Shown here piece by piece: positions 13,885-20,996 of a stretch of 21,294 nt of DNA. The notes below the pieces were generated by a model, which was given only the letters and a program-made list of their open reading frames with translations, was not told where the DNA came from and did not search any database. Numbering within the stretch: the first letter of the stretch is position 1; every line of letters begins with the position of its first letter. Made by a program: the position numbers and the translations under genes. The DNA comes from JBBRWV01 sp038248985. GTDB lineage: Bacteria > Planctomycetota > Phycisphaerae > WQYP01. Where the stretch lies: assembly GCA_038248985.1 (NCBI GenBank), contig JBBRWV010000061.1, forward strand, positions 1 to 21,294. The letters run 5' to 3'.

Positions 13885-15311
13885 GGCCGCACCTCCAGAT
13901 AATGCACGGCTTCCACCAGCATCCCCTGCAACGGTGCCGGTATGTAAACGCCCAGCATCAGCACCAGCAACAACGAAACCACAATCGGCAATCCCGTCAA
14001 AACCCCATCCCGGTAGACGGTGCGCTGCCTTGAAAGCGGCCGCCCCTGAACCACCGTCAGCACCGTGCGCCCCATCCCGATAAATATCACCAGCAGCAGC
14101 AGCAGGAATGCCGCCCCAATCAGAAACCGCCCCTTCGTAAACGCCCCATTCAAAATCGTAAACTCGCTGACAAATGGCCCAAACGGCGGCGAACCCGTGA
14201 TCGCCAAAAAACCCAGCAGAAAGCACGTCCCCGAGAGTGGAAACCGCCGCATCGCCCCGCGCACTTCATCGATATTCTTGCTCCCATATCCCAAATTAAT
14301 ATTTGCCGCCGACAAAAAAAGTACGCCTTTCGTCAGCCCATTGTTGAACATATGCAGCAGCGCCCCGTACAGCGCCGGCCCGCCAATGCCCACACCCAGC
14401 ACCAGAATCCCCATGTGTTCGACGCTCGAATACGCCAGCAAACGCTTGAAATCCCGCTGCCCCATCATAAACACCGCCGCCACCAGCATCGAAAATAATC
14501 CCAGCATGATCATCAGCCGATCCGCATACACACTCTCCCCCGCAGCATGGCACAACTGATGCATTCGCAGCAGCGCCAAAAAAGCACAGTTCGTCAGCCC
14601 CCCCGCCAGCAATGCCCCCACCACTCCCGGTGCCTCCCCATAAGCGTCCGGCTTCCAGTTGTGCATCGGCGCCAAACCCATCTTCGTGCCGTATCCCACC
14701 AGCAACAAAACAAACGCCACCTGCAGCCACGTCTTGTTCAACTGCGGTGCCCGCTGCAGCAAATCATCAAACAGCAGCGACGCCTCCTGCCCCTGCCCCA
14801 AAGAAGCATAAGCCAAAAAAAACGATCCCAGCAACGCAATGGCAATGCCCACCGACCCGATCAACAGATACTTCCAGGTCGCCTCGATCGACCGCGCCGT
14901 CCGCTTGAAATAAATCAACGGCGCCGTCGTCAGCGTCGCCGCTTCAATCGCAATCCACATCAAACCCAGATGGTGCGCGCACACCACCAGCGTCGCCACC
15001 CCAATAAAACACAACATGCACGCCACAAACACCCGGTTCGACAACTCCGCGCGATAACGCAGATACCCCACCGCATACACCGCGCAAATAACGTACAGCA
15101 CGCTCAACAACAGCAACACCAATCGCCCCAACGGGTCCACCACAATCCACCCGCCAAACAGCGGCTCCGTCCCCTTCACCAAAATCGCCAGCGTCATCAC
15201 CACATGAAACACCGCCACCGGCACCAGCATCCACGGCCGCCACCGATTCGACGGAATCACCAGCGCCACACCCGCCGCCAGCAGCGGTATCAGGATGAGC
15301 AAAAGCACCAT
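13881..15311 (-). CDS. hyfF: antiporter-like membrane subunit (HyfF/NuoN type)
   Basis: A 476-aa integral membrane protein of the NuoL/M/N proton-pumping family, with about 14 membrane segments. Key charged residues of the half-channels are visible: Glu123 in MWIAIEAATL, Lys147 in TWKYLLIGS, and Lys210 in GYGTKMGLAPMHNW, followed by LPDAYGEAP-like sequence. The segments MGQRDFKRLLAYSSVEHMGILVLG, LLHMFNNGLTKGVLFL and GSPPFGPFVSEF are typical of HyfF. It should couple electron transfer in the peripheral arm to H+ or Na+ movement. The ATG at 15311 is 4 nt after the hyfE-like stop, with AAGGA about 9 nt upstream, and its stop overlaps the large-subunit start by 4 nt. Translation of these three genes is probably coupled. 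Confidence 0.92.
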   Translation of the reverse strand: MVLLLILIPLLAAGVALVIPSNRWRPWMLVPVAVFHVVMTLAILVKGTEPLFGGWIVVDPLGRLVLLLLSVLYVICAVYAVGYLRYRAELSNRVFVACMLCFIGVATLVVCAHHLGLMWIAIEAATLTTAPLIYFKRTARSIEATWKYLLIGSVGIAIALLGSFFLAYASLGQGQEASLLFDDLLQRAPQLNKTWLQVAFVLLLVGYGTKMGLAPMHNWKPDAYGEAPGVVGALLAGGLTNCAFLALLRMHQLCHAAGESVYADRLMIMLGLFSMLVAAVFMMGQRDFKRLLAYSSVEHMGILVLGVGIGGPALYGALLHMFNNGLTKGVLFLSAANINLGYGSKNIDEVRGAMRRFPLSGTCFLLGFLAITGSPPFGPFVSEFTILNGAFTKGRFLIGAAFLLLLLVIFIGMGRTVLTVVQGRPLSRQRTVYRDGVLTGLPIVVSLLLVLMLGVYIPAPLQGMLVEAVHYLEVRP

Positions 15312-15315
15312 GACC

Positions 15316-15957
15316 CTATTCCTTCAAGGAGCTCAGCAATCGCGTATCCCGCGACTCGAACTCCCGGTTAATGTGATGCAAAATGATGCTGACCACGAAA
15401 ATTCCCACAAACAAATCCAGCAGGATCCCCAGCTCCACCAAAAACGGCACCGACTCCAATAGCAATATTCCAAAAATGTAAATGCCATTCTCCAAAATCA
15501 AATATCCAATCGTCTGCGTGATCGCCTTCGCCCGCGTGGTCAACAACAAAAACCCCGTCAATATTGTCGAAAAAGACGCCGGCACCACGATCAACTCCGT
15601 GTGACCCGCCAGCAGCGGCAACTTCGAAGCAAACGCAATCGACACCGCCGTGCCGATCGCCCCCAGCAACATCGTCGGCACAAACCCGATCAGCGGCTCC
15701 ACCTCCCGCTTGATCTGCGCATCACGCAACGCCTTGTGCAACATCTGCGGAATCAAAATGCCCTTCAACGCAATCGTGGCCACCGCCACCAGTGCCGGCA
15801 TCGCGCTGATGTGCGGATTCACCAGCAATGGCAAAGCGCCCAGCAGCGTCCCCTGCAGCGCCGCCCCCTGCACCAGCGCCCGGATACGACTGGTGCCCAG
15901 CAAAAACAGGTTCAACAGAATCACCACCACCAGCAGCGCGTTTGCCCACGTGTCCAA
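15316..15957 (-). CDS. hyfE: HyfE-like membrane subunit
   Basis: A 213-aa integral membrane protein with about six to seven hydrophobic segments. It resembles HyfE of hydrogenase 4 type complexes, whose C-terminal part is related to NuoK. QTIGYLILENGIYIFG with its membrane Glu, and DLFVGIFVVSIILHHINREF near the C-terminus, match the family. The cytoplasmic loop LKGILIPQMLHKALRDAQIKREVEPLIG is also typical. Start and stop are 4 nt away from the neighbouring hyfC- and hyfF-like genes. It is a structural and probably ion-path subunit of the membrane arm. Length is normal for the family. No unusual features are seen. Confidence 0.88.
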   Translation of the reverse strand: MDTWANALLVVVILLNLFLLGTSRIRALVQGAALQGTLLGALPLLVNPHISAMPALVAVATIALKGILIPQMLHKALRDAQIKREVEPLIGFVPTMLLGAIGTAVSIAFASKLPLLAGHTELIVVPASFSTILTGFLLLTTRAKAITQTIGYLILENGIYIFGILLLESVPFLVELGILLDLFVGIFVVSIILHHINREFESRDTRLLSSLKE

Positions 15958-15961
15958 TCCA

Positions 15962-16885
15962 TCACCTCAACATCAGAAAAAAGCCAAACCCGCACAACAG
16001 AATCGCCCCCACCAATAACGTCGGCACATGCCGCATCTGCAGCCGCGCCATCACCGATTCGACAACCCCAATGAGCACCGCCACACCCATGATTTCCAGA
16101 ATGAACAACGTCCAATCCAGCAGGACATGGCCCGTCTGAAACGGAACAATCAGGTGCAGCAACACCGCCGAAAGTACAAAAAGCTTCATCGCCGCCCCAT
16201 AAAGTATCAGCCCCAAAAGCGGGCCGCTGTGATCCAGCACCATCACCTCGTGAATCATCGTCAATTCCAAATGCGTCGCCGGATCATCTACCGGTATCCG
16301 CGAATTCTCCGCCAGCAGCACCACAAACAATCCCGCCGCCACCAGCACCAGCGACGCCACCGGCAACGAGGGCATGGCCATCGTCATCGGCGCATGCAAC
16401 ATCGGCGTAAGGCTCCACGTGCCCGACAACTTGATCAATACCAGGAATCCCAAAAACAACGCCGGCTCCGAAAGACACGCGAACGTCACCTCCCGCGCCG
16501 CCCCCATCCCCTCAAACGATGACCCCGTATCCCACGCCGCCGTCGTGGTGAAAAATCGCCCCAACCCCAACAGGTACGCAAACAAAACCAGGTCGCCCGC
16601 AAACTGAATCGGCGCGCTAAATGCCCCCAACGGCACCAGCATCCCCGCCATCAACACCACCGCCAGCGTAATGATCGGCCCCGCTTGAAATATCCAGCTC
16701 GTCGTCGTGCTGATCACCATCCCCTTGCCCATCAGCCGCAACAAATCAAAATATAACTGCAGCAGCGGCGGCCCCCTCCGCCCCGCAAACCACGCCTTCG
16801 TCCGCCCAATAATCCCCAATAGCAGCGGTGGCATCACCACCAGCAGCACTACGTGCATCGCGATATTGATAAAGTACATGTCCAT
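15962..16885 (-). CDS. hyfC: HyfC/HycD/NuoH-like membrane subunit
   Basis: A 307-aa membrane protein that anchors the peripheral redox arm to the membrane arm, equivalent to NuoH. The N-terminal FAGRRGPPLLQLYFDLLRLMGKG (34-55) matches the family loop that contacts the NuoB/NuoD subunits. AENSRIPVDDPATHLELTMI with HEVMVLDHSG (193-220) is the strongest family signature, keeping the acidic residues thought to form the entry channel. About eight membrane segments are visible. ATG 16885 has AAGGA 7-8 nt upstream; a second ATG two codons later is possible. It lies 24 nt after the DUF1275-STAS gene and 4 nt before hyfE. Confidence 0.93.
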   Translation of the reverse strand: MDMYFINIAMHVVLLVVMPPLLLGIIGRTKAWFAGRRGPPLLQLYFDLLRLMGKGMVISTTTSWIFQAGPIITLAVVLMAGMLVPLGAFSAPIQFAGDLVLFAYLLGLGRFFTTTAAWDTGSSFEGMGAAREVTFACLSEPALFLGFLVLIKLSGTWSLTPMLHAPMTMAMPSLPVASLVLVAAGLFVVLLAENSRIPVDDPATHLELTMIHEVMVLDHSGPLLGLILYGAAMKLFVLSAVLLHLIVPFQTGHVLLDWTLFILEIMGVAVLIGVVESVMARLQMRHVPTLLVGAILLCGFGFFLMLR

Positions 16886-16909
16886 CGACCAGTCCTTTAC
16901 GATCCGCCG

Positions 16910-18112
16910 CTACGCCGCCACCGGCGCCGCTCCTCGAGTCGTCGCCTCACGCGCTCGCATTTCCTCTACCAGCAGCACCGCTTGCGCCACCGCAAATTCC
17001 AGGTCCGGACACAAGTTCCGCGCATCCATCTTCCGAGCCACGCCCAGCTCGTCCAACGCCGCATAATGGGACGGCGTGATCCCCCCGATAATCAGCGTGC
17101 GCCCCTTGGCTTTCAATTCCTCCACCGTCGCCTGCAAATCCATCACCGCGTTCGAATTGAACCGCATCCACGGACTGATCGCAAAAATCACCACCCTGCA
17201 ATGCTCCGGCACACGATTCAGCCACAACTGAAAATTCGGCGCCCGGTGCGCCTTGTTCCCCCCCGCACACGCAAACCGATACAGCGAAACTTCCCGTGGC
17301 AACAACTGCGCAAACATTCTCTGGATCGGCAACTCCGGATCATTCAAAAGATCCAACTCGCGTATGTCCGCAATCGGCTTCCGCAAATCCACGTAAATGA
17401 TCACCAGCAAAAACATCGCCGGAAATGCCAGCGCCATCGACGACCAATGCTTGTACGCCACCGTCCCCGCCACCGCCCCCAAACTGAACGACAACGCAAT
17501 ACTCGCCAGCACCGCCAATCGCTGCGCGCTCGGGTGCCGCCGCGATATCCGCAGCAACCGCCCCGCCCGATCACTCCGCCCCTTCACCAGTTTGTCCTTG
17601 TACCAGTAAAGAAATTGCACCCCTTCCAAACCCAAATCCGTAAAGATCCCCGACACATGCGTCGTCCGCACTATCGCCCCCGATATCTTCGTGATCGTCG
17701 CGTTCTGCAGCCCCATCGCCAAACACGCAATGCACGCCATCCCATACGGCAACTGGCCCGCCTCCACCGGATACGCATTCAGCCAGCACGCCAGAAAACC
17801 CAACAAAATAGCTTCCACCGTCATCGGCAAAATATACTTGGATCGCCAACCCGCGCGCCGCGCCCCCTCCAACATCACCGCCGACAAAACCGCTCCGCCC
17901 GAAAACGACCCCAGCAACGCTGCGAAAAAACAAATATGCCGCGTGTCGCCCACGCCTATGCTCTGCCCCAACAGCGTCGTCGTCCCCGTCACATGCGATA
18001 CCAGCGCCCCCGCACCCCACAACGCACACACGTTCGTGTAACCGCCAATCCACGACAGCGAAATCGCCAGCCGACTCTTTTGCCTCATCGAATACGCGCG
18101 TGCGGAAAGCAT
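16910..18112 (-). CDS. DUF1275 (YoaK-type) membrane protein fused to a STAS domain
   Basis: A 400-aa protein with two parts. Residues about 18-242 are a DUF1275/YoaK-like membrane domain with six or so helices: GGYTNVCALWGAGALVSHVTG near the start, and GLQNATITKISGAIVRTTHV with SGIFTDLG in the middle, are family hallmarks. Residues about 300-390 look like a STAS domain (VVIFAISPWMRFNSNAVMDL, AKGRTLIIGGITP, LGVARKM, AVLLVEEM), the module that regulates SulP anion transporters. A basic linker (171-200) and residues 243-298 join them. DUF1275 proteins are normally about 220-240 aa without STAS. ATG 18112 lies 20 nt after the hyfB-like stop; an upstream start would run deep into hyfB. Position inside the complex operon implies a linked transport or regulatory role, but the substrate is unknown. 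Confidence 0.82.
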   Translation of the reverse strand: MLSARAYSMRQKSRLAISLSWIGGYTNVCALWGAGALVSHVTGTTTLLGQSIGVGDTRHICFFAALLGSFSGGAVLSAVMLEGARRAGWRSKYILPMTVEAILLGFLACWLNAYPVEAGQLPYGMACIACLAMGLQNATITKISGAIVRTTHVSGIFTDLGLEGVQFLYWYKDKLVKGRSDRAGRLLRISRRHPSAQRLAVLASIALSFSLGAVAGTVAYKHWSSMALAFPAMFLLVIIYVDLRKPIADIRELDLLNDPELPIQRMFAQLLPREVSLYRFACAGGNKAHRAPNFQLWLNRVPEHCRVVIFAISPWMRFNSNAVMDLQATVEELKAKGRTLIIGGITPSHYAALDELGVARKMDARNLCPDLEFAVAQAVLLVEEMRAREATTRGAAPVAA

Positions 18113-18132
18113 AAACCAACTGGCCTTTCGAC

Positions 18133-20121
18133 CTAAACTCGGGCCATCAACAACAAAATCACAATCCCCAATAGGATGTACAACAAGTACAACTGCACCG
18201 CTCCCAATTGCAGCGGCCGCGCCAGCGCCGACAGCCGCTCCGCCCAACTCAGTCCCGGTAGCAACATCCGATCCAATACCGGGTCCGGCACTTCACTCGC
18301 AAATCGCGACCGACCCGGAAATAACTTCCCCAACACCGGCAGCCAACGCCGCGGCCACAACAACCACCCAAAAAGCTCCACCAACATCTGCGTAAAGGAT
18401 GTGACCGTGTACTGCATCGTCGCTCGCGGCTGCACATATCCGCAATCCCACGTCCCCGCCGAGGTCGACGGCCGCCGTCTCCGGCAAATCCACACCACCG
18501 CCCAGCCCAACATCCCAATGACCGCCAATGCCCCCGCCATCAATCCCATCCCCTGTATCGGCACCATCTCCGCAATCGACATCGCCCCGCGCGCCATCTC
18601 TGGATCCCACCCCGCAACCGCCCGCTCAATAAGCCCCATCAACGCACCCGGCCACACCCCCATCAATAGGCATCCGCCCGCCAACACCGCCATCGGAAAA
18701 ATCATCGCCCACCCCGGATCATGCGCATGCCGCGTATCCTCCGTCCGCGCCATCCCCCCAAAAACGCTCCCCAGCAACTTCACAAAACCGCTCACCGCCA
18801 GCGCCCCAATCATCGCCAACACCGGCACCGCCAAACCCGCCCACACAAACGCCATTCCCCCCTCCGGCTTCATGCTCCGGAAAAATCCCACGTACAAAAC
18901 CAACTCGCTCACAAAACCATTCAACGGCGGCAACCCGCATATCGCCACCGCCCCAATCACCATCATCATAAATGTCTGCGGCATCACCTTCGATAGCCCC
19001 CCCAACCGATCCATCTGCCGCGTATGCACCGCATGCAGCAAACTCCCCGCGCCCATAAACAACAGCGGCTTGAACAAACTGTGATTCAACACATGCAACA
19101 ACGCCCCGCCCATTCCCAGCATCACCAGATCCGCCCGCCCCACCGACCGCCCAATCAACGCCAAACCAATCCCCATCACGATGATGCCGATATTCTCAAT
19201 GCTGCTGTACGCCAGCAAACGCTTGAAATCCTGCTGCGCCAGCGCAAACACAATCCCCGCCACACCCGAAACAATCCCCACCGCCAGCAACAATCCGCCC
19301 CACAACAGCGGCGGGTGCGGCACAAATCCCACCGTCCGAATCAACCCGTATATCCCCACCTTCAGCATCACCCCCGAAAGCATCGCCGATACATGACTCG
19401 GTGCGTTCGCATGCGCACCCGGCAGCCACACATGCAACGGCATGACCCCCGCCTTCAAACCAAAACCCGCCAACCCCACAAAAAATAGCGCCGGCGTCAC
19501 CCACGTAGCCATCCCCTCCGGTGCCGCCGGCCACAAATCAAACGCTCCCGTCGTATACCGCAACAATCCAAAATAGCCAAACAAACACAGCGTCCCCACA
19601 TGCGTCGCCACCAGGTAAACCCACGCCGCCTGCCGCACTTCAATCTTCTTGTCTTCCGTCGCCACCAGAAAAAACGCCGCCAGCGCCATGATCTCCCACG
19701 CGATCAAAAACAGCACCCCGTCCCGCGCCAAAATAATCATCATCAGCGCCGCCGTCAGCAGCCCCCAGCACAGCCGCAACTTCCGCCCATTCCCCATATG
19801 CCGCGACTGCTTCCAGTACGACAGCCCATACACCGATCCCAACGCCGATATCACCAGCATCGGTATCAAAAACACCACGCTGATCCCATCCACCGCCACC
19901 GCAAAACGCCCCCACGGCAACGACCACGCACACTCCCAATTCTCCCCCTTCGACTCCCCCATCATATAGAGCACCAACCCCGCCATCCCCACTACTGAAC
20001 CCGCCACGTTCAACCCCATCGCGATCCACTGCCCCAGCGCCCGCCTGCGATCAATGAACAATCCCGGCACGCCGCTCACCCCCACCATCCCGGCTGCCCA
20101 AAGTAGTAATACAACGCTCAT
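18133..20121 (-). CDS. hyfB: HyfB-like antiporter subunit of the hydrogenase-like complex
   Basis: A membrane protein of about 662 aa in the NuoL/HyfB ion-pumping family and the largest subunit of this operon. Conserved half-channel residues are present: Glu at about 143 in WEIMALAAFF, Lys at about 223 in FGLKAGVMPLHVWLPGAHANAP, Lys at about 254 in GVMLKVGIYG, and the broken helix LLHVLNHSLFKPLLFM. AQQDFKRLLAYSSIENIG matches the same segment in the hyfF-like protein. The C-terminal TWDCGYVQPRATMQYTVTSF followed by FTQMLVE is specific to HyfB-type proteins. ATG 20121 is used; an in-frame GTG six bases upstream (20127) is equally possible, since neither has a clear ribosome-binding site. It lies about 41 nt after the HTH-EIIA gene and 20 nt before the DUF1275-STAS gene. 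Confidence 0.92.
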   Translation of the reverse strand: MSVVLLLWAAGMVGVSGVPGLFIDRRRALGQWIAMGLNVAGSVVGMAGLVLYMMGESKGENWECAWSLPWGRFAVAVDGISVVFLIPMLVISALGSVYGLSYWKQSRHMGNGRKLRLCWGLLTAALMMIILARDGVLFLIAWEIMALAAFFLVATEDKKIEVRQAAWVYLVATHVGTLCLFGYFGLLRYTTGAFDLWPAAPEGMATWVTPALFFVGLAGFGLKAGVMPLHVWLPGAHANAPSHVSAMLSGVMLKVGIYGLIRTVGFVPHPPLLWGGLLLAVGIVSGVAGIVFALAQQDFKRLLAYSSIENIGIIVMGIGLALIGRSVGRADLVMLGMGGALLHVLNHSLFKPLLFMGAGSLLHAVHTRQMDRLGGLSKVMPQTFMMMVIGAVAICGLPPLNGFVSELVLYVGFFRSMKPEGGMAFVWAGLAVPVLAMIGALAVSGFVKLLGSVFGGMARTEDTRHAHDPGWAMIFPMAVLAGGCLLMGVWPGALMGLIERAVAGWDPEMARGAMSIAEMVPIQGMGLMAGALAVIGMLGWAVVWICRRRRPSTSAGTWDCGYVQPRATMQYTVTSFTQMLVELFGWLLWPRRWLPVLGKLFPGRSRFASEVPDPVLDRMLLPGLSWAERLSALARPLQLGAVQLYLLYILLGIVILLLMARV

Positions 20122-20162
20122 AGTCACTCACACTCAGGGGAGAGCATTCAAATAGGTGCAAG

Positions 20163-20891
20163 TCAAATGCTGGCCGGTGCCGAATTCTCTACCGCTTCCG
20201 GCCGCGCCACCACCCCTTGGCTCAGTGACCGCTCCGCACTGTCCAACGCTGCCAGGATTTCTTCCCGCGGTGCCTGCCGCGTGATCGCCGACCGAAACGC
20301 CGCATCACGCAACGCAAATCCCAATCGCGAAAGTAAGTGCAGATGCGCCCGCACCGTCGGACTGATAAACGTAAACAAAATGCTCACCGGCAGTTTATCC
20401 AACGCCCCAAAATCCACCGGCCGCTCCAAAAAACACAGCGTCACCATCGGCCGCGACAAATGCAAAACAATCGGATTCCTCACGTGCGGTATCGCAATCC
20501 CCTCCCCGATCCCCGTCGATCCCAACGCCTCCCGCGCCAGCAACACCTGGTACAAAAACTCCTCATCCACTTCGTCCGGCAATTTCATCGTGTCCACCAC
20601 CGCCCGCAACACCGTCGCCTTGTCTTGACCCCCTATCCGATAGTACACACCCCCCGCACGCACCGCCTCACCCAACGTCGGTGGCGGAGTGTCACCCCCC
20701 TCTGGCTCGGCAAAAATCTCCGGCGACACGCTGATCTTCCGCGAGGTCGCCCACTCCAAAAGCTCCGCCCGGTTGAACCGATACTGATCACTTATCTGAT
20801 ACGCCGGTATCACCCCATCCTTAATCCAGCGATAAATGCTCTTCTCAGAGACGTTCAACAGACGTGCCGCATCCCGGACAGTGAGCTTCAT
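20163..20891 (-). CDS. excisionase-type HTH fused to PTS EIIA (PtsN-like) domain
   Basis: A 242-aa predicted regulator. Residues 1-50 (MKLTVRDAARLLNVSEKSIY, RWIKDGVIPAYQI, YRFNRAELLEW) form a MerR/excisionase-type winged HTH that should bind DNA. Residues about 85-225 are a PTS EIIA domain of the fructose/nitrogen type, with the phosphorylatable His136 in TGIGEGIAIPHVRNP. Pro-rich linker residues 62-72 join the two. Phosphate from an EI/HPr chain, neither in the window, would set its activity, linking DNA binding to PEP or nutrient state. Similar HTH-IIA proteins occur in Chlamydiae. It is the first gene of the - strand run, about 41 nt ahead of the hyfB-like gene, so it may control that operon; this is inference. 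GAAGG just upstream of the ATG supports the start. A promoter candidate lies 31 nt upstream. Confidence 0.88.
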   Translation of the reverse strand: MKLTVRDAARLLNVSEKSIYRWIKDGVIPAYQISDQYRFNRAELLEWATSRKISVSPEIFAEPEGGDTPPPTLGEAVRAGGVYYRIGGQDKATVLRAVVDTMKLPDEVDEEFLYQVLLAREALGSTGIGEGIAIPHVRNPIVLHLSRPMVTLCFLERPVDFGALDKLPVSILFTFISPTVRAHLHLLSRLGFALRDAAFRSAITRQAPREEILAALDSAERSLSQGVVARPEAVENSAPASI

Positions 20892-20921
20892 AGTCCTTCA
20901 CCCTTTCTGACATTCATTCTA

Positions 20922-20950
20922 ATTATCGACACCGTGGGCAATAAAGTCCA
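20922..20950 (-). promoter_or_regulatory. promoter candidate for the HTH-EIIA / hydrogenase-like operon
   Basis: On the minus strand TGGACT (20945-20950, 4/6) lies 17 nt before GATAAT (20922-20927, 5/6). Transcription would begin around 20915, leaving a leader of about 24 nt before the HTH-EIIA start. No stronger promoter is seen inside the eight-gene run, as the gaps are short. Confidence 0.4.
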
Positions 20951-20960
20951 TTGAATGCCC
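20936..20960. repeat. inverted repeat overlapping the -35 region, operator candidate
   Basis: GGGCA (20936-20940) and TGCCC (20956-20960) form a 5-bp inverted repeat around 15 bases, with inner CAAT and ATTG also complementary. It spans the candidate -35 and part of the spacer of the operon promoter. Its size suits a dimeric regulator, but a 5-bp arm is weak evidence. Confidence 0.25.
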
Positions 20961-20996
20961 AAGAAAACACACGTCCTATAATATATAACCAGCACA

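Noticed and set aside
13885..14226. Upstream extension of the large-subunit gene
   Set aside because: It runs inside the hyfF-like gene, and the ATGA overlap with GGAGG fixes the start at 13884.
18113..18247. Upstream extension of the DUF1275-STAS gene
   Set aside because: It would overlap the hyfB-like gene by more than 100 bases, and the extra residues (Gly/Ala-rich) match no family. ATG 18112 fits the gap.
11500..20121. Functional [NiFe] hydrogenase 4
   Set aside because: All four Ni ligands are replaced and no maturation genes are nearby. The hyf symbols are by homology only.
5340..20938. Shared 11-mer GACACCGTGGG at 5340 and 20928
   Set aside because: Exact 11-base matches are expected by chance many times in 21 kb; the flanks differ.
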